63,805 nt of DNA, from positions 1 to 63,805 of the forward strand of contig NZ_NKJI01000027.1 in assembly GCF_002277815.1 (NCBI RefSeq). The letters run 5' to 3'. A program made the translations under genes and the position numbers. This document shows, piece by piece, positions 20,532 through 28,595 of the stretch. This DNA comes from Pseudomonas sp. ERMR1:02 (GTDB lineage Bacteria; Pseudomonadota; Gammaproteobacteria; Pseudomonadales; Pseudomonadaceae). The number at the start of each line of letters is the position of its first letter. The first letter of the stretch is position 1. The notes under the pieces were generated by a model. The model did no database searches and was not told the origin of the DNA. It saw only the letters and a program-made list of their open reading frames with translations.

Positions 20532-21026
20532 TCAGCTGCGCTCGCGGGGTATCAGGCTCTGCAATTGCTGAGCGAGGAAGTCCGCATCAAACGCAAAGGT
20601 ATCCGGGTCTTTCAAACCATTGGTCTTGCGCCACTGCCAGCCATCCGACGGCGGCAGGCAGACCAGCGAAACGCTGCCATAACGCGCGGCGGTAAAGCCC
20701 ATCACCGCCACGGAAATCTGACCACCGACACCCATCACATCCGGCACAAATTCCACCGGCTTACCAGCAATCAAAATGGACAGCTTCTCGGTCCTGAACG
20801 TCGACGTCTCGACCGGCACACTCGGCCCGAACGCAACATACTGTTCGCGACTCACCTCAAGCAGATTCGGCGTCAGCACCGGTTCCAGCCATTGCTGGAT
20901 CTGATCGAACAATTCACCAATGAGCGTCGCCCACACGGCCGATTGCGATTCAAACAATTGCTTCTTGTGCGCTTCGCTGTCTGCGTAGTGGCGAAGCATC
21001 TCGCCCAGTTGCTGTACATCGTCCAT
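20532..21026 (-). CDS. conserved hypothetical protein
   Basis: A 164-aa soluble protein without signal peptide or membrane segment, started by ATG at 21026 after AAGGAA with an eight-base spacer. It is acidic-helical at the N-terminus (MDDVQQLGEMLRHYADSEAH) and becomes beta-rich (LSILIAGKPVEFVPDVMGVG, SVSLVCLPPSDGWQWRKT). I do not recognise a domain. Codon use is like its neighbours and the frame is intact. It stands alone between two REP elements and the GNAT gene, all on the same strand. Confidence 0.75.
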   Translation of the reverse strand: MDDVQQLGEMLRHYADSEAHKKQLFESQSAVWATLIGELFDQIQQWLEPVLTPNLLEVSREQYVAFGPSVPVETSTFRTEKLSILIAGKPVEFVPDVMGVGGQISVAVMGFTAARYGSVSLVCLPPSDGWQWRKTNGLKDPDTFAFDADFLAQQLQSLIPRERS

Positions 21027-21113
21027 TGCGGTGTTCCTTTGGTTGAAACGGTGCTGCGGACTTTGAGCATGGCAGATGCGCGCGGATTGCGTACGACTAA
21101 ACGCCGGGAGGTA

Positions 21114-21629
21114 TCAGCCGGGCATGCGCCGCAGGCGCGCCATGCTCAGGACGTCAACCCACTGGCCGTCACGCAGCCCGTAGTCGCGTAACTGCCCTTC
21201 GGTTTCGAAACCGAATTTTCGGTACAGCCCAATGGCGGCTTCGTTGTCAGCATAAACGGTCAATTCGACACGGCGCAGGTTCATCCAGTTGTCAGCAATA
21301 TCCAGCGCCGCCGCCAGCAGCATTGAACCCACGCCTTTGCCCTGCCACGCCCGCGCAACGCCCATGCCGAAGCTGCCGGCGTGGCTGCGGCGGATGCGCG
21401 AAAACTGCTCAAGGCTAATGTTGCCGATGACTGTTCCTTGATGCAGCGCCACCAGTTGCACGACCCGCTCGTCGTAGGACGCCAGGCGTTTACGCCAGAT
21501 CTCGGTGGACAGAAACGGCATTTGCAGCGTCTGACGCAAAACCGCCGGTTCGTGATAAAGCGCGGTAATGCCTTCGAGGTGGGATTCGTTTAGGCGTTCG
21601 AGGGTGATGACCGATTCAGAGACGGGCAT
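21114..21629 (-). CDS. GNAT-family N-acetyltransferase
   Basis: A 171-aa acetyl-CoA-dependent acetyltransferase. Motif A, the acetyl-CoA pyrophosphate loop, is at ARAWQGKGVGSMLLAAAL (Q-G-K-G-V-G). Motif B follows as LTVYADNEAAIGLYRKFGF. The N-terminus ITLERLNESHLEGI and the later YGLRDGQWVDVLSMARL fit RimJ/RimL- or PhnO-type enzymes. I chose the ATG at 21629 because AAGGAT lies ten bases upstream and homologues begin here. The frame is open for 33 more codons without support. Substrate unknown. Confidence 0.88.
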   Translation of the reverse strand: MPVSESVITLERLNESHLEGITALYHEPAVLRQTLQMPFLSTEIWRKRLASYDERVVQLVALHQGTVIGNISLEQFSRIRRSHAGSFGMGVARAWQGKGVGSMLLAAALDIADNWMNLRRVELTVYADNEAAIGLYRKFGFETEGQLRDYGLRDGQWVDVLSMARLRRMPG

Positions 21630-21759
21630 GGGTGATTCATCCTTGATACAGACATGGTTTGTCACTCTACAACGCATGCTTAGGGCAATGCGAGAACCCT
21701 TGTAATTGGATGGACTCGCCCAAGCCAAGGCGGTGTGTCTGGTTCACCGTGGTGTCTGG

Positions 21760-21784
21760 TTCGCCAGCAAGCCGGCTCCTACAG
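21760..21784. repeat. single REP half-element
   Basis: A lone TTCGCCAGCAAGCCGGCTCC motif followed by TACAG, without an opposing copy nearby. It lies between the GNAT gene and the decarboxylase-family gene. Confidence 0.7.
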
Positions 21785-21809
21785 GGTTGTGGATGGCGCA
21801 GGACTTGTA

Positions 21810-22250
21810 TCAGGTGCTGGGAACTTGCCGAAAGCTCACGGCCAGGCGATTCCAGCTGTTGATGGTGGTGACGGCGATGGTCAGGTCCACCAATTCGCCT
21901 TCACTGAATTGCTCCCGCGCCTGTTCATAGACGTCATCCGGCACATGGTTCTCCGAGAGCAGCGTCACCGCCTCGGTCCAGGCCAGTGCTGAGCGTTCGC
22001 GTGGGTTGAAGAAGTTGCTGTTACGCCAGACCACGATGGAATACAGACGCCGGTCGGTCTCACCGAGACGCCGGGCATCCACCGAGTGCATGTCGGTGCA
22101 GAATGCACAGCCATTGAGCTGCGACGCACGGATCTTGATCAGGTGCAGCAGCGCCGGTTCGATGCTCAAACTGCTGGTCAGGGCCTCCATGGCGATCATT
22201 GCTTTCATCGCTTTGGGGGAAGCGCTGTAGTAATCCAGACGGGGGTTCAT
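21810..22250 (-). CDS. carboxymuconolactone decarboxylase/AhpD-family protein
   Basis: A 146-aa protein with the CMD/AhpD all-helical fold. It has the redox CXXC plus His motif at Cys48-Ala-Phe-Cys51 and His55 (LNGCAFCTDMH), which in AhpD-type proteins supports alkylhydroperoxidase activity. The C-terminal segment VDLTIAVTTINSWNRLAVSF is typical of the family. The start follows GAGGT by seven bases. It is divergent from a MocR-type regulator, an arrangement that usually means the regulator controls this gene. Confidence 0.9.
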   Translation of the reverse strand: MNPRLDYYSASPKAMKAMIAMEALTSSLSIEPALLHLIKIRASQLNGCAFCTDMHSVDARRLGETDRRLYSIVVWRNSNFFNPRERSALAWTEAVTLLSENHVPDDVYEQAREQFSEGELVDLTIAVTTINSWNRLAVSFRQVPST

Positions 22251-22332
22251 GGAGCGACCTCGGGCAGCGATGATGTGCTCTCACGGTAGTGGTTGATACG
22301 TGCGCGTTACAGATCCAATTCTACGGAATATC

Positions 22333-22356
22333 CATGGACCACCTAGTGCATGACCA
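22333..22356. promoter_or_regulatory. candidate MocR operator (direct repeat)
   Basis: CATGGACCA at 22333-22341 and CATGACCA at 22349-22356 form an imperfect direct repeat, start-to-start 16 bases, in the 205-base divergent region between the CMD gene and the MocR gene. MocR regulators generally bind direct repeats in such divergent promoters. The assignment is inference. Confidence 0.35.
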
Positions 22357-22455
22357 ATTGACGGTTTTTGCGCCACGCAACTTCTGTATGGCAGCCGGAT
22401 GAGGGTACTCTGGCGCGACGCACACGCGCCTTCACTGCTGCGGAGCTTTGCCGGT

Positions 22456-23889
22456 ATGGAACTACATGTTGTCATCAACGGACGCAAGGATCTGTCGGGC
22501 CAGTTGTACAACCAACTGCGCAGTGCCATCGAATCGGGTCGCCTGGCAGCAGGGACGCAGCTCCCACCCAGCCGCCTGCTGGCCGAGCAACTGGGCATTT
22601 CGCGCAAGACCATTTCCGATACCTACGCCCAGCTGACTTACGAAAACTTCCTCACCGGAGTGATCGGCAAAGGCACCTACGTCAACGCCCGGGCCTCGAA
22701 GGTCGAGCGCAAGCAGAGCCACTCCGAGCTGGCCGGTTTCGAGGTGATCGAGTCCTGGCGCAACCTGCCGGTATTTCTGCGCCACCCGACGCTGGAAGGC
22801 TCGCTGCGTTATGACTTCATTGGCGGCGCCACCAGCAAGGGCCAGTTTCCCCAGGACGATTGGCGACGCTGCACCTCCCACGCCTTGCGCCAGATAGCCG
22901 CTTCCAAAGGCTTTTACAGCCTGGCCGAAGGCCTGCCGGCGTTGCGCAATGCCATCGCGCGGCACATCTCGTTTTCCCGCGGAGTCAATTGCCAGGATGA
23001 AGACGTGGTGGTGTGCAACGGTGCCCAGCAAGCCCTGGACCTGATCTCCCGCGTGCTCACGCGGTCCGGCAGCATCGTGGCCATGGAAGACCCCGGTTAT
23101 CCGCCCGCACGCCTGTTGTTCGGCACCCACGGCGCCACGGTGATCGGGGTTCCGGTGGATGCCGAGGGCATCCAGGTGGACAAAATCCCCCTCGGTACAC
23201 GGCTGATTTATGTCACCCCTTCGCACCAGTTCCCCCTCGGCATGCCCATGAGCCAGGAACGACGGGTGGCGTTGCTGACCAAGGCTCATGAACTGGGGGC
23301 AATCATCATCGAGGACGACTACGACAGCGAATTCCGCTACGAAGGTCGACCTACGGACTCGCTGCAAAGCATGGACGAGCGCGGGATTGTCGCCTACGTC
23401 GGGACCTTTTCGAAAACCCTGCTGCCGGAACTGCGTCTGGGTTACGCGATACTGCCGCCAGCGATCCTCGAAGCGGTGATCCGCGCCAAGCAACTCACCG
23501 ATCTGCATACCTCCACCCTGCCCCAGTGGGCGCTGGCCAAGTTCATCGCTGAAGGTTGCCTGCTCAAGCACATTCGACGCTGCCATACGATTTATGCAGG
23601 CAGACGTGACCGGATCCTGGCGCGCATGGCCGGTGATCTCTCGCCATGGCTCGAAGCGGTGCCAACCAGGGCCGGTTTCCACATGGTGGTGCTGTGCAAA
23701 GTGCCAATCGACGTTCCATTGGTGATCGAACTGGCGAAAAAGGTTGAAGTCGGGCTCTATGCCATCGACAGCTTTTTCTACCAGCAAGCGCCGCAAGCCG
23801 GGTTTTTCCTCGGTTTTGGTGCCATTGAAACCCTGGACATCGACATCGCCCTGGACCGCCTTCGAGACATTTTGCAGCAGGTTGCCTGA
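22456..23889 (+). CDS. MocR-family (GntR/aminotransferase) transcriptional regulator
   Basis: A 477-aa regulator with an N-terminal GntR winged helix (about residues 10-78: LYNQLRSAIESGRLAAGTQL, LAEQLGISRKTISDTYAQL) and a C-terminal fold-type I aminotransferase domain. The PLP-binding lysine is Lys320 in YVGTFSKTLLPELRLGY, and the PLP-phosphate/aspartate motif is IIIEDDYDSEFRYEG. The ATG at 22456 has GGAG ten bases upstream, and homologues begin with the helix that follows. It is divergent from the CMD gene. P. aeruginosa encodes a MocR regulator (MpaR, PA4132) close to the cysI-like/ccoN4 genes, so this could be an equivalent, but three unrelated genes lie between and I cannot confirm orthology. 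Confidence 0.9.
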   Translation: MELHVVINGRKDLSGQLYNQLRSAIESGRLAAGTQLPPSRLLAEQLGISRKTISDTYAQLTYENFLTGVIGKGTYVNARASKVERKQSHSELAGFEVIESWRNLPVFLRHPTLEGSLRYDFIGGATSKGQFPQDDWRRCTSHALRQIAASKGFYSLAEGLPALRNAIARHISFSRGVNCQDEDVVVCNGAQQALDLISRVLTRSGSIVAMEDPGYPPARLLFGTHGATVIGVPVDAEGIQVDKIPLGTRLIYVTPSHQFPLGMPMSQERRVALLTKAHELGAIIIEDDYDSEFRYEGRPTDSLQSMDERGIVAYVGTFSKTLLPELRLGYAILPPAILEAVIRAKQLTDLHTSTLPQWALAKFIAEGCLLKHIRRCHTIYAGRRDRILARMAGDLSPWLEAVPTRAGFHMVVLCKVPIDVPLVIELAKKVEVGLYAIDSFFYQQAPQAGFFLGFGAIETLDIDIALDRLRDILQQVA

Positions 23890-24012
23890 CGGATTGGACT
23901 GCGGCTTTATCCCGCGATTGGCTATTGGTGGTCCGGGAGTGCAGGCCTATCCTGCATAGGCGTTATCCCTCAATGAGCAGGATTCGTCCGGCCTGATTCA
24001 GGAGTGTGAGCA

Positions 24013-24306
24013 ATGTCCTACAACGTGATCAATACCGTAAAGGTGCAGGCCGTCTCCGGCCGCTCGGAAGAACTGGGTAAGCAATTGCAAAAGATTGTCG
24101 ACACCCTGCGCGAACTACCGGGCTGTGACTCCTATATGGTCGACCGCTGCCCTGAGGACAGTAATCGCTGGACTGTCAGCGCCCACTGGCAATCGGAAGC
24201 AGCCATGCAATCGCATTTCAACAGCCCCCAAGTGCAAGGCTTTATCGACCTGATCGATTGCCAGTTGGCCAATGCCGTCGACTTCAACAGCTTTCCGATC
24301 CGATAG
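24013..24306 (+). CDS. YgiN-like antibiotic biosynthesis monooxygenase (ABM) domain protein
   Basis: A 97-aa single-domain ferredoxin-like fold protein with the ABM pattern: INTVKVQAVSGRSEELGKQL, LRELPGCDSYMVDRC and ALTVSAHW-type core (WTVSAHWQSEAAMQSHFNSP). Such proteins act as cofactor-free quinol or polyphenol oxygenases or as haem-binding proteins. Which applies here cannot be told. The start follows AGGAG by eight bases. It lies 123 bases after the MocR gene on the same strand. Confidence 0.85.
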   Translation: MSYNVINTVKVQAVSGRSEELGKQLQKIVDTLRELPGCDSYMVDRCPEDSNRWTVSAHWQSEAAMQSHFNSPQVQGFIDLIDCQLANAVDFNSFPIR

Positions 24307-24316
24307 AAAAACGGTT

Positions 24317-24390
24317 AAAGATCGCAGTCTTTTGGCTGTTCTTGCAGGGTATGGGTACCTCTGCAGAAACTGCCGGAGGCTGCGATCTTT
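24317..24390. terminator. inverted repeat, possible bidirectional terminator
   Basis: AAAGATCGCAG at 24317-24327 is exactly complementary to CTGCGATCTTT at 24380-24390 and is followed by TTTCG. This AAAGATCGCAG element recurs between genes in Pseudomonas genomes. It closes the ABM gene and is followed by the cupin promoter region. Confidence 0.5.
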
Positions 24391-24498
24391 TTCGTTTACG
24401 GCCCCTGCATTGGTCCCCTGACCTTCCCGAATATTGGCTGTTTGTTTGTCACTCGTAGCGGACTAGATTTGTCCCTGACAACTCGTCCAACGCAGGTA

Positions 24499-24915
24499 AT
24501 GAACATGAACGTTTTGCGCTTCTGTGCCGCTCCCCTTGTCGCCCTGACCCTGACCGTTTCCGCCTCGGCATTCGCCCATGACCCGTCGGAAAAGGTCACG
24601 GTTTTGCAAGACCAAATGCTGAAAAACGTGCCGGGCAAAAAAGCGCTGATGATTGAAGTCGACTATAAGCCCGGCCAATCTTCCATTGCTCACAAGCACG
24701 ACGGTACCGCCATGGCCTACGTCCTCTCGGGATCTATTACATCCCAGGTCAAAGGCGAGAATGAGATTACCTACAAGGCAGGCGAGTATTGGTATGAGCC
24801 GGCAGGCTCCGAGCATCTGGTCTCAAAAAACGCCAGCGCCACCAAGCCTGCCAGGTTGCTGGTATTCATGGTCTTGTCGCCGGACGAGAAAGTGCTGGTC
24901 CCATTGAAAAACTGA
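24499..24915 (+). CDS. exported cupin-domain protein
   Basis: A 138-aa protein with a signal peptide (CAAPLVALTLTVSASAFAHD, cleavage expected after AFA) and one cupin_2 barrel. Metal-ligand positions are suggested by IAHKHDGTAMAYVLSGS and the second motif YKAGEYWYEPAGSEH. Periplasmic location is inferred from the signal. The start could be ATG 24499 or ATG 24505. The latter has AGG at better spacing. Monocistronic, with a clear terminator behind it. Confidence 0.88.
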   Translation: MNMNVLRFCAAPLVALTLTVSASAFAHDPSEKVTVLQDQMLKNVPGKKALMIEVDYKPGQSSIAHKHDGTAMAYVLSGSITSQVKGENEITYKAGEYWYEPAGSEHLVSKNASATKPARLLVFMVLSPDEKVLVPLKN

Positions 24916-24942
24916 TCGCTGAACGGACAGCTATAAATAAAT

Positions 24943-24972
24943 AGGCCTGAATCATCAATTCGGGCCTTTTTA
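24943..24972 (+). terminator. intrinsic terminator of the cupin gene
   Basis: Stem AGGCCTGAA/TTCGGGCCT with one G-U pair, a seven-base loop and a run of T (TTTTTATTT), 28 bases after the stop codon. Confidence 0.85.
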
Positions 24973-25143
24973 TTTCTCCGGGTAATTAACCAGATATCTT
25001 TACACCAAACAAAACTATTGCCCACTTAATAAAGGCTGATATTGGCTATTTCATCGCGCCGCTCCAGGTTTAGTCTGAATGCACTGCCGGTTATCTCCGG
25101 CTTAATAACTTCCCGACTGATGTTGTTTCACTGGAGAAACACC

Positions 25144-25854
25144 ATGAAACTTGCGCTTGTCAGTACGTTGACGATAACGACTCTTTTGACCGGCTGTTCG
25201 ATTCCCACTGCGCCTTCGGCGGTTTCTTCGCTGGACGGTATCTTCAGCAAGCCGGTGGGTCGCAGCAGTGCAACCAGCATTCCCAACGGGGCTAAAGTTT
25301 CTCTGGGCGTGGTGTACAGCCGCAATACCCAGGCCAACCGTGCCTATTTGCAGGATTACCAGGCCAATGCAGGCACCGGTTTCGGCCAAAGCTTGCTGGT
25401 GCAATCGATTCATGATGCCTATGTAGCCACCTCCAACCCTGATATGGCCGTGGATGGGGTCAAGGCCTCCCTGCAGCGGCAGTTCGGTTCGGTCACGGTG
25501 TATCCGGACATGCAAAGCCTCAAGGCAGCCAAACCGGACGTCGTCGCGGTGATCGACAGCCGCAGTCAACTCATGACTTCGCGCAGTTCGGACATCAAGG
25601 CCGATGTCAGTGCGGACTTCTACGACAGCAACTTCAACTACATCGGTACTGCACAGGGGCATGATGCCAAAGCACTCAGCCCGGTATGGGCGGACTATAA
25701 ACGCAGTGAAGAAATTGTCGCCGATATTAACGAGCAGCAGAATGTGCAAGTAAGGGCACTGCAGAAGTTTGACCAATCGCTCAGTAATTTATTGACCAGG
25801 CCGACAGATAAGGTGTCAATGATCGATAATAAAACAGGCATGAATTTGTATTGA
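25144..25854 (+). CDS. hypothetical lipoprotein
   Basis: A 236-aa predicted lipoprotein. The N-terminus MKLALVSTLTITTLLTGCSI has a perfect lipobox (LTGC), so Cys19 would be acylated. The mature part is a mixed alpha/beta domain (KVSLGVVYSRNTQANRAYLQ, ADVSADFYDSNFNYIGT) without a recognised family motif. It may resemble proteins that bind at the periplasmic face of the outer membrane. The ATG follows GGAGA by seven bases. The open frame upstream lacks protein character. Monocistronic, followed by a REP pair. Confidence 0.8.
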   Translation: MKLALVSTLTITTLLTGCSIPTAPSAVSSLDGIFSKPVGRSSATSIPNGAKVSLGVVYSRNTQANRAYLQDYQANAGTGFGQSLLVQSIHDAYVATSNPDMAVDGVKASLQRQFGSVTVYPDMQSLKAAKPDVVAVIDSRSQLMTSRSSDIKADVSADFYDSNFNYIGTAQGHDAKALSPVWADYKRSEEIVADINEQQNVQVRALQKFDQSLSNLLTRPTDKVSMIDNKTGMNLY

Positions 25855-25865
25855 TTTAAATGGCC

Positions 25866-25943
25866 CCATCGCGGGCAAGCCCGCTCCCACATTGGTTTTG
25901 TGCATGACGCAAATCCAATGTGGGAGCGGGCTTGCTCGCGAAG
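25866..25943. repeat. REP inverted pair, family A
   Basis: CATCGCGGGCAAGCCCGCTC within 25866-25895 faces the copy at 25915-25943, with an 18-base spacer. The arms extend to CCAATGTGGG/CCCACATTGG. Confidence 0.9.
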
Positions 25944-26070
25944 AGGCCCGAACAGGCAGCATTAATCCTTCGAAGCAATATCAGGCAACCATTTTCCGTT
26001 ACCACTCGAAATCGACATCGCTATCCTGACTTCTCGCACGACGCGAATCACTCAGCACATGGAGTTTTTT

Positions 26071-26673
26071 ATGAGTACGGAACAGGAAAGATCATTTATC
26101 GCATGCATCCGCTGCGACGATGCAAAGATGAAATTTTTCGATGAAATGCCTTCCCGCAGCGCAGGCCAAGGGAATCTTCTCACGAGCTATCATCATTATT
26201 CTGAAATCAGCAAGGGGATGGTCAAGATTCAGAGGGCTCTTCCCGCCACTCGCACTCGCTCGGACGAGATGATTGCGTTTTTCGACTGCTACGACGACTA
26301 CTACAACATCCAGATTCTCAGCGAAGCGTACCTCGGGAAATACCTCAGCAAAAACACTAATGGCATTCTCGGCGCGTTTCCTGCCGCCGGCGGTGATACC
26401 ACTTCATTTAATTTGCTGAATGCCAATCAAGACATCATTACCCTGGATGATCTCAAGACTGACACGGTCAGCGTCTATCTCAAGGCCCGCAACACAGGCA
26501 TGGTGAAACGCCAACTGATGCAGAATCCGAATCTGTATTGCTTTGGCGATCAATCCGGGGAGTCCGTGAAGTTCACTCTGAGTATCCTGGAGCGGAACGT
26601 TCCCCTTAGGACCATTTCTGAACCCTACCCCTTGTACATCGAGCCAAGGCTTCAGGATGACGACGAGGATTGA
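26071..26673 (+). CDS. hypothetical protein
   Basis: A 200-aa soluble protein of unknown family (MSTEQERSFIACIRCDDAKM at the N-terminus; middle FFDCYDDYYNIQILSEAYLG; acidic C-terminus LQDDDED). No signal peptide, membrane segment or catalytic motif is evident. ATG 26071 is preferred over ATG 26059 because TGGAG sits six bases before it. The base composition is somewhat AT-richer than neighbouring genes, which hints at acquisition. The intron insertion lies 39 bases downstream in the opposite orientation. Confidence 0.7.
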   Translation: MSTEQERSFIACIRCDDAKMKFFDEMPSRSAGQGNLLTSYHHYSEISKGMVKIQRALPATRTRSDEMIAFFDCYDDYYNIQILSEAYLGKYLSKNTNGILGAFPAAGGDTTSFNLLNANQDIITLDDLKTDTVSVYLKARNTGMVKRQLMQNPNLYCFGDQSGESVKFTLSILERNVPLRTISEPYPLYIEPRLQDDDED

Positions 26674-26750
26674 TCAACCCGTCATTCGCAGGAATCCCCC
26701 GTAACGCTTGAAATCGGCATAGGGGGCGGCCTTCATAGGCCGCTCCCCTG

Positions 26751-26788
26751 CCACACCACCCGGCATGCGGGTCCGCACCGGGCGGTTC
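26751..26788 (-). ncRNA. group II intron domain V (with VI at 26713-26750)
   Basis: Read on the minus strand, GAACCGCCCGGTGCGGACCC folds back on GCATGCCGGGTGGTG to give the short hairpin that forms the catalytic core of the ribozyme. The following GGGGAGCGGCCTATGAAGGC/CGCCCCC hairpin is domain VI, which carries the branch-point A and leads to the 3' splice site. Confidence 0.8.
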
Positions 26789-26800
26789 GAGAGATTGAGG

Positions 26801-28093
26801 TTATGAGAGTCGCACCAGACCCAGTCTGTCGAACCACGCCACATTCAACACTCGATTGAGCTCAAAGCGGCTGTTACGCCACCAGCTATGAGAGTTGGCC
26901 GCCACTTTCCGAGCCGTTTGGCTGCTGGCTCCCAACCCCCGCAGTTCGCGGTAAATCGTCGGACCACGCCTCCATTGTTTAAGCTGGATCGCTCGCAATC
27001 GGTGTCGCATCCACTCGTCCAGCTCTCGCCAGATTTTCGGCGTTTGTGACAACCCGAAGTAAGTTTTCCAGCCCATAAGATAAGGGCGTAGGTTCTCGAC
27101 AACTTGTCGCAGACTGCGACCGCCTGAGCGACGGGTGAGTTCGCGTATCCGTTGTTTGAACTGCTTGCGCGCCTTGACCGCCACTGCTCTTTTGACGCCT
27201 TGTGGAGAAGCCCAGAAGGCGTATCCCAGAAACTTGCGGCCAAACGCGCTCGCCACCGCACTCTTGCTCTCGTTGACGCTCAAGTGCAGCCTTTCATACA
27301 GACGCTTCAGCAAGTCCATCACCCGTTGCCCCGCCTTATGACTGCGGACATACACATTCGCATCGTCGGCATAGCGCACGAAGCAATGACCTCGACGCTC
27401 AAGCTCCCGATCCACTTCGTCCAGCAGCACATTCGCCAGCAACGGCGACAGCGGACCGCCTTGCGGCGCCCCGCAGCGGCTTTTCTCGACCACGTCATTG
27501 ATCAGCGTTCCCGCATCCAGATAAGCCCGGATCAAGCGAACAACCGCCCGGTCCGCGATCCTTTTGCCTAGACGATCAATCAAAATGTCGTGATCGACCC
27601 GGTCAAAGAACTTCTCCAGATCAACATCCACCACCACTCTGCGCCCTGAAGACACATGACGCTGAGCCGCTAGAACGGCATCCTGCGCCGAGCGCCCCGG
27701 GCGAAAGCCGTAGCTATGTTCACTGAACGTCGGATCGAGTATTGGCTGCAAGACTTGCAGGAACGCTTGTTGGATCAAGCGGTCGGTGACCGTGGGAATA
27801 CCCAACTCGCGCTGACCGCCGTCAGGTTTGGGAATGACCACTCGGCGTACCGGACTGGGCCGGTAGACACCTGATAGAAGCTGTTCACGAATTGTTGGCC
27901 ATCGAGTCAGCAGATGCTCGGCGGTCTGTTCAATATCCAGACCGTCGACTCCCGCCGCACCTTTGTTGGCCTTGACCCGCTTCCACGCCCGTTTCAGGTT
28001 TTCTCTCGCAAAGGCCCGCTCCAGCAGCCCTTGCCCTGCGTTGTCGGGTTCATTTTGCGGGCGATTGACCTCGTCGCTGACGGAGCTTCTCAC
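26801..28093 (-). CDS. ltrA: group II intron reverse transcriptase/maturase
   Basis: A 430-aa intron-encoded protein that assists splicing and mobility. The reverse transcriptase domain has PSPVRRVVIPKPDGGQRELG, the DxxxFFD block VDVDLEKFFDRVDHDIL, QGGPLSPLLAN and the catalytic YADD in CFVRYADDANVYV. The maturase X domain is the group II intron type (LTRRSGGRSLRQVVENLRPY, LMGWKTYFGLSQTP). No endonuclease (HNH) domain follows, as in class C introns. The frame is intact and all catalytic residues are present, so it may be active. Confidence 0.92.
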   Translation of the reverse strand: MRSSVSDEVNRPQNEPDNAGQGLLERAFARENLKRAWKRVKANKGAAGVDGLDIEQTAEHLLTRWPTIREQLLSGVYRPSPVRRVVIPKPDGGQRELGIPTVTDRLIQQAFLQVLQPILDPTFSEHSYGFRPGRSAQDAVLAAQRHVSSGRRVVVDVDLEKFFDRVDHDILIDRLGKRIADRAVVRLIRAYLDAGTLINDVVEKSRCGAPQGGPLSPLLANVLLDEVDRELERRGHCFVRYADDANVYVRSHKAGQRVMDLLKRLYERLHLSVNESKSAVASAFGRKFLGYAFWASPQGVKRAVAVKARKQFKQRIRELTRRSGGRSLRQVVENLRPYLMGWKTYFGLSQTPKIWRELDEWMRHRLRAIQLKQWRRGPTIYRELRGLGASSQTARKVAANSHSWWRNSRFELNRVLNVAWFDRLGLVRLS

Positions 28094-28543
28094 GGTTTCA
28101 CCGTTCGCAGTCTCTATCCGCCCCGCGTTTGGCAGGCATCTGACTTCCGGTCGTTCGCATCAACATGGCCTATAACGCTTTCTCTCGTTCGGCCCTTCGT
28201 CAAAAAAAAAGACTACTACGGCCTCTGCTGACTTCTCGCTCCGGCTTACGCCGTCGCCCTTTCAGGCACGAGGCGAGATCTCCCCAGGTAAGAACGCAAT
28301 CCTTCCCCGCACAACCGCCGGATTTACGTTGCCGCCCTTTGACCACAAGAGCTTTGCGATTTATTGCCCGCTCGCCCTGGTCGGCATCGCCTTATATCCG
28401 GTTCTTGTCCATCGGCTCACGGTTTCGATTCACGCTTCCTCCCCACACTCGGTCACCCTCATGCAGTTGCGCTTCACTTCGTTCGCTGTGGTCAGCTCAC
28501 GGCGGGACTTTCACCCACAAGATTGCGCCCATGCTGGGCGCAC

Positions 28544-28576
28544 AATAAAAAAGCCCCGTATCTCTCGATACGGGGC
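28544..28576 (-). terminator. gdhB intrinsic terminator and intron target site
   Basis: A perfect ten-bp stem GCCCCGTATC/GATACGGGGC with a four-base loop, 20 bases past the gdhB stop. On the minus strand it is followed by TTTTTTATT, after which the intron begins. The A run on the other side could let it work in both directions. Confidence 0.9.
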
Positions 28577-28595
28577 TTTTTCATTCAACGCCTAA

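Larger units (their letters stand above)
26713..28543 (-). mobile_element. group II intron (class C-like), complete
   Basis: Both ends are visible. On the minus strand the 5' end is GTGCGCCCAGCATGGGCGCA starting at 28543, with the conserved GUGYG. The 3' end is CCCCCTATGCCGAT ending at 26713, with the expected AY. The element carries its own maturase (26801-28093) and a recognisable domain V. It sits directly after the gdhB terminator hairpin and its T tract, the known target of bacterial class C (group IIC) introns. Length is 1831 bases. It is not inside a coding gene, so it should be harmless. Confidence 0.88.

Noticed and set aside
26059..26070. ATG at 26059 as start of the hypothetical protein
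   Set aside because: The TGGAG that follows it is a well-placed ribosome site for the ATG at 26071, while nothing suitable precedes 26059.
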